A stretch of DNA of 64,000 nt. Source: Myxococcales bacterium. GTDB taxonomy: Bacteria > Myxococcota_A > Polyangia > Polyangiales > Ga0077539. Shown here in pieces: positions 16,479-24,785 of this stretch (position 1 is its first letter; the number at the start of each line of letters is the position of its first letter). Both the position numbers and the translations under genes were made by a program. Below the pieces are notes generated by a model. It was given only the letters and a program-made list of their open reading frames with translations, ran no database searches and was not told the origin of the DNA. The stretch is taken from positions 1 through 64,000 of the forward strand of contig JAAFIF010000023.1 of NCBI GenBank assembly GCA_013298625.1. The letters run 5' to 3'.

Positions 16479-19204
16479 CCGCCGAGGTCCATCACAGGAA
16501 GCTCTCCTCCCGCAGTGTTCAGCGCGCGGCGCGCAGGCCCCGCGTCGGCCAACTCAAGCCGCTCGAGCACCGGAACCGCCAGCGTGAGCTGCTTGCGCGC
16601 CTCGTGCTGCATCCCCTGTTCGACCAGATAGATCCCGAAGCTCGCCCTCGCGCGGGCGAGCTCACGCGTCGCACCGAGCGCCTCGAGAATCGAGATCGAC
16701 TCGCGAAAGTACGCCTCGGCGCGGCGCGCAGTGTCGCCCGTCGCGTCGAACACCGTCGCGGCAAAGACCTCTCCCAGTCCGCGCAGCGCCAACGCCGCGG
16801 TCTCTTTGATGCCGAGCGACTGCGCGATCGCGAGCGAGTTTTCGAGGCGAGCGCGCGCTTCGTCGAGCTCGCCGAGCAGCCGCGCGAGCGACGCACGGAT
16901 GCGCTCGACCTCTGCGAGCACCCTTCGATCACCGATCTCGTGACCGACCTTCTCGGCGCGGTCGAGCATCGCCGTAGCGGTCTTTGGGTCTGCGCGGTGC
17001 ACCGCGGATTCTCCCAGGTTTCCTGCGGTAAACGCGATCATGCGACGGTCGCCCATCGTGTCCGCCAGCTCGAGGATCTCGGTCCACATCGACTCGGCTT
17101 GCTCGACTTCACCACGGTCGAACGCCAGCGCCGCCAGAACGTTGCGCGTCGCGAACTGCCCTTCGATGTCGTTGTGCCGCTCGCGCAGCGCGAGCGCTCG
17201 CTCGAAGTGTGCCTTCGCCTGCCTCGGCTGCCCGTGCGACAAGTGAACGAGCCCCAGGTTGTGCGTCGACAGCGCCTCTCCCAGCGGGTCCTCGAGCCCA
17301 CGACGAATGTCCAGCGCCGCGGTGCTGTGCGCGAGCGCTGCGTCGAAATCTCCAGCAAAATAAGCGACCATGCCCAGGTCGTCCTGCACCGCTGCGACGC
17401 CGCGAAGGTCCTCGGCCATCTGAAAGAGCTCGAGCGCTCGCCACAGGTACGCCCGCGCTTGCTCGAACTCTGCGCGCCCTCGCGCGAGCCTGCCGAGCCT
17501 CCCCAGCGCCGCCGCCATCTTGTTGCGCGCGCCGTACGTGTGCGCGAGCGCCAACATCTCTTGAAACGTCGCCTCTGCCTCGTCGACGCGCCCGAGCAAC
17601 GAGAGCACCACGCCGCGATCGTGCAACGCTTCGAGCCGCGCCGGCGCGTCGTACGCAGGCAAGAACGCGAGCGCTTTGTCGAAGAGCTGAACCGCTTGCT
17701 TTCCACGGTAGCCAGCGCGCGCGACGCGCGCCGCGCGAAGGTACGCGCGCGCCGCCGCCTCTGTGAGCCCCGCCCGTTCGAGGTGCCCTGCGATCGCTCG
17801 CGAGAGATCATCGGCCCTGGCGCCGGCTGCGAGCTCGAGCCACCCAGCGCACACGTCGTGACGGCGCTGGCGGATGTCGTCCGGCTGCGCTTGCAACATC
17901 ATCTCGCGCAGCCCCGCCACGGCGAAGACGTACTCGCGCTCGTTCGCAAGCTCGCCGTGCTCGATCGAAGACAGAAGCTCCGCGGACACGAGTCGTCGAA
18001 GCGCTTCGTGCTCGCGCGCAGCGATCACGTCGTCCGCGCTCGGGTCGAGCGGGCCATCCTCGACACGCGCCATCGCGCACACAGCGCCCTCCCAGAACAC
18101 CTCGCCGACCACCGCCGCGCGACTGAGCGCGGCGCGAGCGTCGTCGTCGAGCCGACTCATGCGAATGTGTAGCAAATCTGCGGTTGAAATCGGGCCGTTT
18201 GGACCGAGCGCCTCGAGGTCGATCGACCACGGGTCTTCATCCACCACGATCACCCTCGACTCGATGAGCGCGAGCAGCAGCTCGCGGATCTTGCCCGGCG
18301 CGCCCGCGGCGCGCGTCACCACGGCTTCGAGCAGCTCTTCGGGGACGACAGCCAACCCCGGAAGCAGGTGGTGACAAAGGATCTCGCACGCGCTCGTCGA
18401 GAGCGGCTCGGGCTCGACGACCACGCGCGCTCTGGCCGTGAGCGTGCGTCCGCGCTCGGGCGTCGTCGCGATCACCAGCAACACCGGCGCTCGAGAGAGA
18501 CCTGAGACCATCTCGCGCACGACCGAGAGCGCCTCGTCCGAGGCGAACTCGAAGCGGTCGAGGACCAACAAGAGCGGGCTCCCTTCGGCGTCCGCCGCCC
18601 AGAAGCGCCCGAGCGTCTCTCCGAGCTCTCCGACGTTCTGGCTTCGCTCGACTTCTTCGGCCGACAGCCCCGCGAGAACGAGCAAGCGCCGAACGTGGTC
18701 GGTGACGTGCTGTGATTTTCTCGCGAGGACGCGCTGCGCTTCTGCCGAAATATCCATGCGCGCCGCGGGGATGGGCCTGGTGGGCGCGACGTTGAATCGG
18801 TCGAGGAGCCAGCGCGCGATCGGCGCAAACGTCGGCTCACCAGCGCGGGCGGTGGACGCGAGCACGCGAACGCCCGGCGTCGCCAGCGCGCGCTCGACTG
18901 CATGGCGAAGCAGCCGTGTGCGTCCCAGCCCCGCGGGGCCGACGACCGCCACCACCGCGCCCTCGCGCGCGCGCAAGAAGCGATCGAGAGCACCGTCGAG
19001 CGCGCTGATCTCTCGCGCGCGCTCGAGCAACGGCGTGTCCATCGGCAGCGGGTGGTGTGCTGGGGTTTCGAGCGGCGTTCCACAAAGAGCGCAGCTGCGT
19101 CGGGGGGACGGATGAACGAGCCCACATCCAGGGCACGTCGGTCCCGCATTGGAGCCCTCGCGCGCCGGGGGCCCTGAAGCCTCGTGCATAGCGCAATTCA
19201 TCAC
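16475..19204 (-). CDS. Zinc-ribbon / AAA-like NTPase / TPR signalling protein, 909 aa
   Basis: The N-terminal zinc ribbon has cysteines at about residues 24, 27, 38 and 41 (CPGC…CALC). A STAND/AAA_16-like NTPase follows: Walker A is GPAGLGRT at 89-96 with Arg in place of the invariant Lys, and a Walker B-like LLLVLDRF is seen further on. Residues about 480-890 are TPR repeats (ALSTHNLGLVHLSHGQPRQA and similar). There is no C-terminal LuxR helix-turn-helix, unlike MalT-type regulators. ATG 19204 or ATG 19189 could be the start. It is coupled to the YVTN propeller gene. It may be a scaffold or switch protein with weak or no ATPase activity. Confidence 0.8.
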   Translation of the reverse strand: MMNCAMHEASGPPAREGSNAGPTCPGCGLVHPSPRRSCALCGTPLETPAHHPLPMDTPLLERAREISALDGALDRFLRAREGAVVAVVGPAGLGRTRLLRHAVERALATPGVRVLASTARAGEPTFAPIARWLLDRFNVAPTRPIPAARMDISAEAQRVLARKSQHVTDHVRRLLVLAGLSAEEVERSQNVGELGETLGRFWAADAEGSPLLLVLDRFEFASDEALSVVREMVSGLSRAPVLLVIATTPERGRTLTARARVVVEPEPLSTSACEILCHHLLPGLAVVPEELLEAVVTRAAGAPGKIRELLLALIESRVIVVDEDPWSIDLEALGPNGPISTADLLHIRMSRLDDDARAALSRAAVVGEVFWEGAVCAMARVEDGPLDPSADDVIAAREHEALRRLVSAELLSSIEHGELANEREYVFAVAGLREMMLQAQPDDIRQRRHDVCAGWLELAAGARADDLSRAIAGHLERAGLTEAAARAYLRAARVARAGYRGKQAVQLFDKALAFLPAYDAPARLEALHDRGVVLSLLGRVDEAEATFQEMLALAHTYGARNKMAAALGRLGRLARGRAEFEQARAYLWRALELFQMAEDLRGVAAVQDDLGMVAYFAGDFDAALAHSTAALDIRRGLEDPLGEALSTHNLGLVHLSHGQPRQAKAHFERALALRERHNDIEGQFATRNVLAALAFDRGEVEQAESMWTEILELADTMGDRRMIAFTAGNLGESAVHRADPKTATAMLDRAEKVGHEIGDRRVLAEVERIRASLARLLGELDEARARLENSLAIAQSLGIKETAALALRGLGEVFAATVFDATGDTARRAEAYFRESISILEALGATRELARARASFGIYLVEQGMQHEARKQLTLAVPVLERLELADAGPARRALNTAGGELPVMDLGG

Positions 19205-19269
19205 ACGGGCTCGCGCTCATTGTCGAGCGCGACCGCCGAACTCAACCGAACACGGGCCGCGAACGCCGC

Positions 19270-20523
19270 TCAGTAGCCGAGCGCGTTGAAGCTGTCTGCC
19301 CCGCCTTGACCGCCGCTTCTCGCGCGGTTCGTGGCGCGCGCCGGCGCTGCGCGACTGCGGCGGACGGACGATTCGCTCGTCTGATGCGTCACGGTTTGGG
19401 CGCTCGCCGCTTGGACGTTCTGGCTCGCAGCCGCGGCGGCTTGCGTAGCCTCGAGCGAGGCGATCTGCCGTTGGATCCTGGCCCGTGACACGTCGTCGGT
19501 CGCGTTGGCGAGCGCGAGCCGAAACTGCTGCAACGCGCTTGCTGTGTCGCCTCGCTCCAGCGCGCCGCGCGCAGCCAGCTCTGCTGGCGGGGTGGCTTGC
19601 TGCTGAACTCCAGCGACCTCGACGCCTGCGTTGGACGCCACGCCGTGCTGTCGAAACGCCGCGGACTGCTGCTCCGGCGCTCGCTGAACCGCCTGTCCCA
19701 CGGCGTTCTGGCTCGCGGCCTCGGCGGTCCAAACCTCGCTATTGCCCTGATCCAACCGGCGCGCGCCACCCGCGGCGATGTTGGGGGCAGCAGCAGGGGT
19801 TGGCGCGGCGTTCGGCTGGGGGCTGGCGGGGGACGTCACACGGGCCGCTCGGGCCTGCGTGTCGGGGCGCTCGGCGCGCACGCGCAGCGAAGGATCCGCG
19901 CTGATGCCTCGTCGCTGCGCGCTGCGCTCGTCGGCGCTGCGCTGCTCTGCGCTCACTTCGACCGCGGGGATCACGTCCCGCGGCCGCTCTTCTTCGGTCA
20001 CCGCTGGGTTGCGCGAGGGGTTGTACAGAGTCGTCACGCCCACGCCGAGCGCCATCAAGAACACCGCGGCCATCGCGACTTCGCGCCGCATGGCCATCGC
20101 GGCGAGCCGCTCGATCCACCGCGCTCCGCCACGCAACGGAACGACCGTCGCGCCGCCGCCCTCCTGGCCGCTGCTCGCGTTGGCGTCGTCGACCGCGTTG
20201 GCCTTGCTCGCGTCGTCGCCGACCCGCACGGTCGCGGACGCACGCGCGCCCGATCGATCCGCGGCGCTGCTCGTCGCGCTCTGCGATTCTCTTGGCTGGC
20301 TGGCTCGCTCGATCGCCTCGAGCAAGGCGCGCGACGCAGGAGGCGCGCTCGCGACTGGCAACATCGCTGCTGCGCTACGGCCGCGCTCGAGCTTGGACCA
20401 CTCCTGCTCGCACGATGCGCAGCGCTCGACGTGGGAGCGCACTTCGTCAGCGCGCGCCTCGTCGAGCTCGCCGTACGCGAGATCGAGCAGCAGGGGTTGG
20501 CAGTCTTCGCAGCGCATGTTCAC
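19270..20523 (-). CDS. Anti-sigma factor with zinc-binding domain and periplasmic tail, 417 aa
   Basis: The N-terminal 40 residues are a zinc anti-sigma (ZAS/zf-HC2) domain: CEDC and then HVERCASC, the Hx3Cx2C signature. A cytoplasmic Ser/Ala-rich linker leads to one membrane helix (MAAVFLMALGVGVTTLY, about residue 150). The periplasmic part is long, Ala/Gln-rich and TPR-like (ALERGDTASALQQFRLALAN). It lies 30 bp downstream of the ECF sigma factor gene and should hold that factor inactive at the membrane. The long periplasmic part could sense envelope state. Confidence 0.85.
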   Translation of the reverse strand: MNMRCEDCQPLLLDLAYGELDEARADEVRSHVERCASCEQEWSKLERGRSAAAMLPVASAPPASRALLEAIERASQPRESQSATSSAADRSGARASATVRVGDDASKANAVDDANASSGQEGGGATVVPLRGGARWIERLAAMAMRREVAMAAVFLMALGVGVTTLYNPSRNPAVTEEERPRDVIPAVEVSAEQRSADERSAQRRGISADPSLRVRAERPDTQARAARVTSPASPQPNAAPTPAAAPNIAAGGARRLDQGNSEVWTAEAASQNAVGQAVQRAPEQQSAAFRQHGVASNAGVEVAGVQQQATPPAELAARGALERGDTASALQQFRLALANATDDVSRARIQRQIASLEATQAAAAASQNVQAASAQTVTHQTSESSVRRSRAAPARATNRARSGGQGGADSFNALGY

Positions 20524-20553
20524 TGTCCTCGTCGTGACCGCTCGGCGCGGTGT

Positions 20554-21207
20554 TCAGCCGAGCGCCTTCGCGTATTCTTCGTACTCAGCCAACGCGCTCT
20601 GCAGCCTCTCGAGCGCGTAGCGCATGCGGCTCTTCACCGTGTTTTCTGGGGCTCCGACGATGTCGGCGATCTCTTTGAACGCGAGAGATCCGTACTCTCG
20701 AAGCATGAAGACCTCGCGTTGATCCTCGGGCAGCTCTTGAATCGCCTGCACGAGCTTGCTCTGTAGCTCCTTGCTGATCGCGTTTCGATCGGCGCGCGGC
20801 CCTCGGTCTGGGAGCACTTCCCCCAGCGTCGGGCCGTCGTCGGTCGAACCGCGCGAACTCTGATCTAGAGACGGGTGGCGACGCAAAACGGCCTTGCGCG
20901 CCTGGTCGATGCAGAGATTTCGTGCGACCGTGTACACCCAGGTCGAAAACTTCGACGCTCGCTGAAAGTCCTTGAGACCCGAGAGGACGCGGATCCAAGT
21001 GTCCTGCAACAGCTCCTCCGCCGTCGCGCGGTCGCGCACGGATCGAAGGATGAAGTTGAACAGTCCGACCTCGTGCCGCTTCATGAGGGCGTCGAACGCA
21101 CGGCGCTCTCCTGCGCGGAAGCGTTCGAGGAGTTCCTCGTCCGTCGGTGGGACTGCGGGCGGTGCTGGCACGGTGAGGACTCGAAGGAAACAGACCTGGC
21201 CGAGCAC
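20554..21207 (-). CDS. ECF RNA polymerase sigma factor, 217 aa
   Basis: Region 2 is clear (RRAFDALMKRHEVGLFNFI, AEELLQDTWIRVLSGL, KFSTWVYTVARNLCIDQ), and so is region 4 (LPEDQREVFMLREY, KEIADIVGAPENTVKSRM). There is no region 3, as expected for ECF factors. The first 15-20 residues may not be translated, since GTG and other starts are available before the conserved TDEELLERF. The gene is the first of a two-gene leftward operon with its anti-sigma factor and is divergent from the envelope-machine locus. Autoregulation is likely but its promoter is not resolved. Confidence 0.92.
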   Translation of the reverse strand: MLGQVCFLRVLTVPAPPAVPPTDEELLERFRAGERRAFDALMKRHEVGLFNFILRSVRDRATAEELLQDTWIRVLSGLKDFQRASKFSTWVYTVARNLCIDQARKAVLRRHPSLDQSSRGSTDDGPTLGEVLPDRGPRADRNAISKELQSKLVQAIQELPEDQREVFMLREYGSLAFKEIADIVGAPENTVKSRMRYALERLQSALAEYEEYAKALG

Positions 21208-21466
21208 TCACTGGCACTCGGAGCCGAACAGAGCCTGCTCTGACCGGCCGCGGCACTCTATCCGACGGGAAGGTCGTCGCGGTAGCCCTCGAACAACTGT
21301 CGTAACCTGGGAGAATGTTCCCTAGCCCGGTTTCTGTCACCGAACCGATCGCCGACCGATACCCTCGCGCGCGTGATCGCTTGGAAGATGGCCCGTGTTG
21401 GGGTACGTCCCACATGTGCCGGGATCGTGCGTCCTGGCTTCAAGCCTTTCTCGGAGACAATCGAAC
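21208..21466. promoter_or_regulatory. Divergent intergenic region between sigma factor and envelope locus
   Basis: These 259 bp hold the promoters of both divergent transcription units. I see short dyads (for example CAGAG…CTCTG near 21229-21242), but no convincing ECF-type GGAAC/CGTC pair and no sigma-70 pair. No small gene is seen here. Confidence 0.4.
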
Positions 21467-22273
21467 ATGCGCGTGTGGTTGATGGCACTCATCCTCGGGG
21501 CCTCGCTCTTCATCCACGGGGCGGGTGCGCAAGCCCAGTCCGATGCCGGCGCGACTGCGACTGCGACGCCGCCCGCTGAAGAGGGCGACGACTCGGATGC
21601 GAGCGCCGCGGCGCCGATGGCCGCGGCCGACGCAGGGCAAAGCATGACGGGCGAGCAGTTCGTGGTTCGCTTGCGTGACCTCGAGCAGCGGATCAATGAG
21701 CTCAAAGAAGAGATCTTCCGCTCGAAGGCGCGCCTGTCACTGCTCGCCGAGTCGATTCTGCAGAACGTCATCGGTGGCGCGCGCGCGATCATCCAGCACG
21801 AGAACCAGATGGGCGCGCTCTACCGCCTCGTCCGCGCGGTGTACTCGCTCGATGGCGCGCCGATCCTCACCCGCACCGACGACAACGGCTCGCTCGCAGA
21901 TCAGCGCGAATTCCCGGTGTACAACGGGCAGATCGGCGCAGGCGACCACTCGCTGACGGTGAACCTCGAGTACCAGGGCAACGGCTACGGCATCTTCTCG
22001 TACGTCAAGGGCTACCAGTTTCGCGTGCGCTCGACGCACAGCTTCTCGGTGCCCGAAGGCAAGGCCATTCAGATCCGCGTGATCGGCTACGAGCAGGGCG
22101 GTCCGCTCACGCCCCACAACGAGCGCACGGCGATCCGGTTCCAGCCGCGCATCGTGTCGCTGCGCGACGTTCAGGACAGCGAGCCGGCGGCCGAAGGCGC
22201 AGCGGCGGCTCCTGCCACCAACGCGCAGCCAGCGCAGGGCGCGCAGGGCACGACGCCTTCTGGGGGACGCTGA
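21467..22273 (+). CDS. Secreted coiled-coil protein, 268 aa
   Basis: ATG 21467 follows a GGAG and starts an ideal signal peptide (MRVWLMALILGASLFIHGAG). A disordered Ala/Asp/Glu/Thr segment follows, then a coiled coil (QFVVRLRDLEQRINELKEEI), then a compact beta-rich domain with TVNLEYQGNGYGIFSYVKGY and later FSVPEGKAIQIRVIGYEQGG. It ends in a low-complexity tail PSGGR. The beta domain looks conserved, but I do not recall a named family. The gene heads the envelope-machine operon and is followed at once by the first TPR gene (TGATG overlap). Confidence 0.7.
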   Translation: MRVWLMALILGASLFIHGAGAQAQSDAGATATATPPAEEGDDSDASAAAPMAAADAGQSMTGEQFVVRLRDLEQRINELKEEIFRSKARLSLLAESILQNVIGGARAIIQHENQMGALYRLVRAVYSLDGAPILTRTDDNGSLADQREFPVYNGQIGAGDHSLTVNLEYQGNGYGIFSYVKGYQFRVRSTHSFSVPEGKAIQIRVIGYEQGGPLTPHNERTAIRFQPRIVSLRDVQDSEPAAEGAAAAPATNAQPAQGAQGTTPSGGR

Positions 22274-24768
22274 TGAATCGCACTCCGCTCCGCGCTTTGG
22301 CTGCGGGGGCGCTGCTCGCTCTGGCCGCTCCGGGCCTCGCGTCGGCGCAGTCGATGGACAACGCCACGCGCGCGGTCAGCGATGCTGAGACCCGCGCGAA
22401 CGCGCTCGAGCAGAACATGCCTCGCGTGCAGGCCGCCACGACGCGCCCGACGCGGCCGTACACCGAGCGCTTCGCAGACGGTGAGCTGCTCTTCCAGCTG
22501 CGCGACTACTCGCGCGCCGCGGTGCTGTTCACAGACATCGTCACGAACTATCGCGATACGCCCGCGTTCGCGAACTCGCTCTATTTGCTGGGCGAGTCCC
22601 TGTATCAAGCGGGCGATCGACACGGCGCTCGCTCGCGGTTTCGCGAGCTCGTGCTCGACCACGGCACCGACCCGATGTTTCGGCCGTTCGTTCAGCGGGG
22701 GCTTGGACGACTGATCGAGATCGCCCTTCGCTCTCGCGACCAGTCGCCGCGCACCGTGCAAGACATGAACGAGATCTTCGCGCGGCTCAACCAGCTGCCG
22801 CCCGGAGACATCGAAGCGCAGACGACCTACGTGCGTGGAAAGTACTATTTTCTTCGCCCCAATCCCGACTACGACCTCGCTCGGCAAGCGTTCGACTCGA
22901 TCCCTGCGTCGGCGCCGGTGTACGCGCAGGCCCGGTACTTTCTCGGCGCGATCCTGACTGCACAAGAGCGATTTCCCGAGGCGATCCAGGCGTTTTCGCG
23001 GGTCACCCAGCTCGACGCGCAGAACGACCAACAGCGGCAGCAGGTCATCGACCTCGCGTGGTTGGCGATCGGAAGACTTCACCTCGAGCGCAACGAGTAC
23101 GACTCCGCAGTCGAGTCGTATCAACGTGTCGGGCGCAACTCGTCCTTCTTCGACCGCGCGCTCTTCGAGCTCGCGTGGTCGCACATCCGCAGCGGAGACG
23201 CGATCCGCGCAGAGCAAGCGCTCGAGGTGCTGTCGGTCTCCAACCCCGACTCGCCCCTGATCCCCGAGGGAAAGCTCCTCTGGGGCAACCTCTTGCTCCG
23301 CACCGGCCGCTTCGATCGGGCGCAACGTGTGTTTCAGGACGTGAGAACGCAGTTCGGCCCGGTCAGCGCGAGGCTCGATCAGCTCGTCGCGCAGAACACC
23401 GATCCGCAGCTGTATTTTCAGCAGCTGCTGCAGATGAACACGATGGTGTTCGACGCCTCTGCGCTCTTGCCCGCGCAGGCTGTGCACTTCGTTCGCGAAG
23501 AGGGCACGCTCGAAGACTCGCTCGGCGTGGTGAGCGATCTGAACACCTGTCGACAGTACATCCGCGAGAGCGAAGACCTCATCGCGCGGCTCAACGCCGC
23601 GATCAACTCGCCCTCGCGCGCGCACGTGTTTCGAGAGCTCCGCAACGCACGCGAGCAGGCGTTTCAGGTCTTCAACCGCGTTACTCAAGGGCGCGCGGCG
23701 CTCGCTGCGGCGCTCGACCAGGCCGCGAGCGGGCTCAACGACAGCAACCTTCAGGGCGTGCTCACGCAGCGCCGCTCGCTCGACACCTCTGCTTCGCGTC
23801 TGCCCGTCGACGACGCTGGCGTTCGTCGTCGAGACCGCGCTGCGGAGAACGAGTTCGCCGTCCTCGGCCAGGAGATTCAGCGCAACGAGCAGCGCGTCGC
23901 CAACCTCGAAGCGATGCTCGCCGCGATGCGCCGCTACCTGCGAGACAACCCCAACCCGCGCGGCTCTGTGGACATCAGCGGGTTGACCAACGAGATCGCG
24001 CAGCATGACGCTGCGATCGCGAGCTACCGTGCTCGGCTCTCGGACCTGCGGCGGCTGATCGCGGCAGGTCGCGCACAGGTCGGCGTCGGCGATCCTCGCT
24101 ATCAGCGCGACACCGAAATTGCGCGCGAGTACCGCGATTTGCTCGTCCGGCAGATGGACATCTTGCGCGCCGCGGGACGACTCCCAGGTGAAGCGCAAGC
24201 GCTGTTCGCGCGGCTCGATGAAGCAGAGCGTCGGGCGCAGTCGTTTGACCAGCGCGTGCAAGCAGTGGTCGACCAGCGCATCACGACGGTGCGCTCTCAA
24301 GTGCAAGAAGAAGAGCGCAACGTCGCGGGCTATCGCGTGCGTCTCGCCGACCTCGAGCGCGAGTCGGCCGATGTCGTCGGTCGCGCGGTGATGCAGAGCA
24401 TCGCCAACGTGCGCCTTCACTTCTATCGCATCGTGATGCGCGCGGACCTCGGCCTCGTCGACGTGGCCTGGGAAGAGCGCGAGAACCACAACAACCGCGC
24501 GCGCATCCTCGCAGAGGAGCTCAACCGCGAATCGACCGCGCTCAACGACGAGTTCAGCGAGGTCATCGAGGGCGCCGAGAACGAGACGAACGGACAGCAG
24601 CGGCCTGGCCAGGGCGGGAGCGGATCCACGACGCCTCAGCCGGGCGGGCAGCAGACGCCGTCGCCAGCGACGCAGCCGGGCGCCTCGAGCAGCCCTGCGC
24701 CCGATGGCTCCTCGAGCACGGCCCCGCAGACGAATTCGGGCGCGGCCGCGCCCAGTGGTGGACGCTGA
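22273..24768 (+). CDS. Exported TPR protein, 831 aa
   Basis: The signal peptide (RALAAGALLALAAPGLASAQ) is followed by TPR-like helical pairs over residues 50-360, in patterns such as YTERFADGELLFQLRDYSRA and LYLLGESLYQAGDRHGARS. Residues 400-700 are long coiled-coil helices with many Arg and Glu. The last 80 residues are Gly/Gln/Pro/Ser-rich and disordered, ending in PSGGR like the preceding protein. It should be periplasmic. Large exported TPR proteins of this kind are building blocks of the myxobacterial Glt and Nfs machines. It overlaps its upstream neighbour by a single base. Confidence 0.75.
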   Translation: MNRTPLRALAAGALLALAAPGLASAQSMDNATRAVSDAETRANALEQNMPRVQAATTRPTRPYTERFADGELLFQLRDYSRAAVLFTDIVTNYRDTPAFANSLYLLGESLYQAGDRHGARSRFRELVLDHGTDPMFRPFVQRGLGRLIEIALRSRDQSPRTVQDMNEIFARLNQLPPGDIEAQTTYVRGKYYFLRPNPDYDLARQAFDSIPASAPVYAQARYFLGAILTAQERFPEAIQAFSRVTQLDAQNDQQRQQVIDLAWLAIGRLHLERNEYDSAVESYQRVGRNSSFFDRALFELAWSHIRSGDAIRAEQALEVLSVSNPDSPLIPEGKLLWGNLLLRTGRFDRAQRVFQDVRTQFGPVSARLDQLVAQNTDPQLYFQQLLQMNTMVFDASALLPAQAVHFVREEGTLEDSLGVVSDLNTCRQYIRESEDLIARLNAAINSPSRAHVFRELRNAREQAFQVFNRVTQGRAALAAALDQAASGLNDSNLQGVLTQRRSLDTSASRLPVDDAGVRRRDRAAENEFAVLGQEIQRNEQRVANLEAMLAAMRRYLRDNPNPRGSVDISGLTNEIAQHDAAIASYRARLSDLRRLIAAGRAQVGVGDPRYQRDTEIAREYRDLLVRQMDILRAAGRLPGEAQALFARLDEAERRAQSFDQRVQAVVDQRITTVRSQVQEEERNVAGYRVRLADLERESADVVGRAVMQSIANVRLHFYRIVMRADLGLVDVAWEERENHNNRARILAEELNRESTALNDEFSEVIEGAENETNGQQRPGQGGSGSTTPQPGGQQTPSPATQPGASSSPAPDGSSSTAPQTNSGAAAPSGGR

Positions 24769-24785
24769 GTCAGGAAACGCAGTCC

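Noticed and set aside
16604-18172. Rightward frame of 522 codons opposite the NTPase/TPR gene
   Set aside because: Antisense to a protein with zinc ribbon, NTPase and TPR features; no domain of its own.
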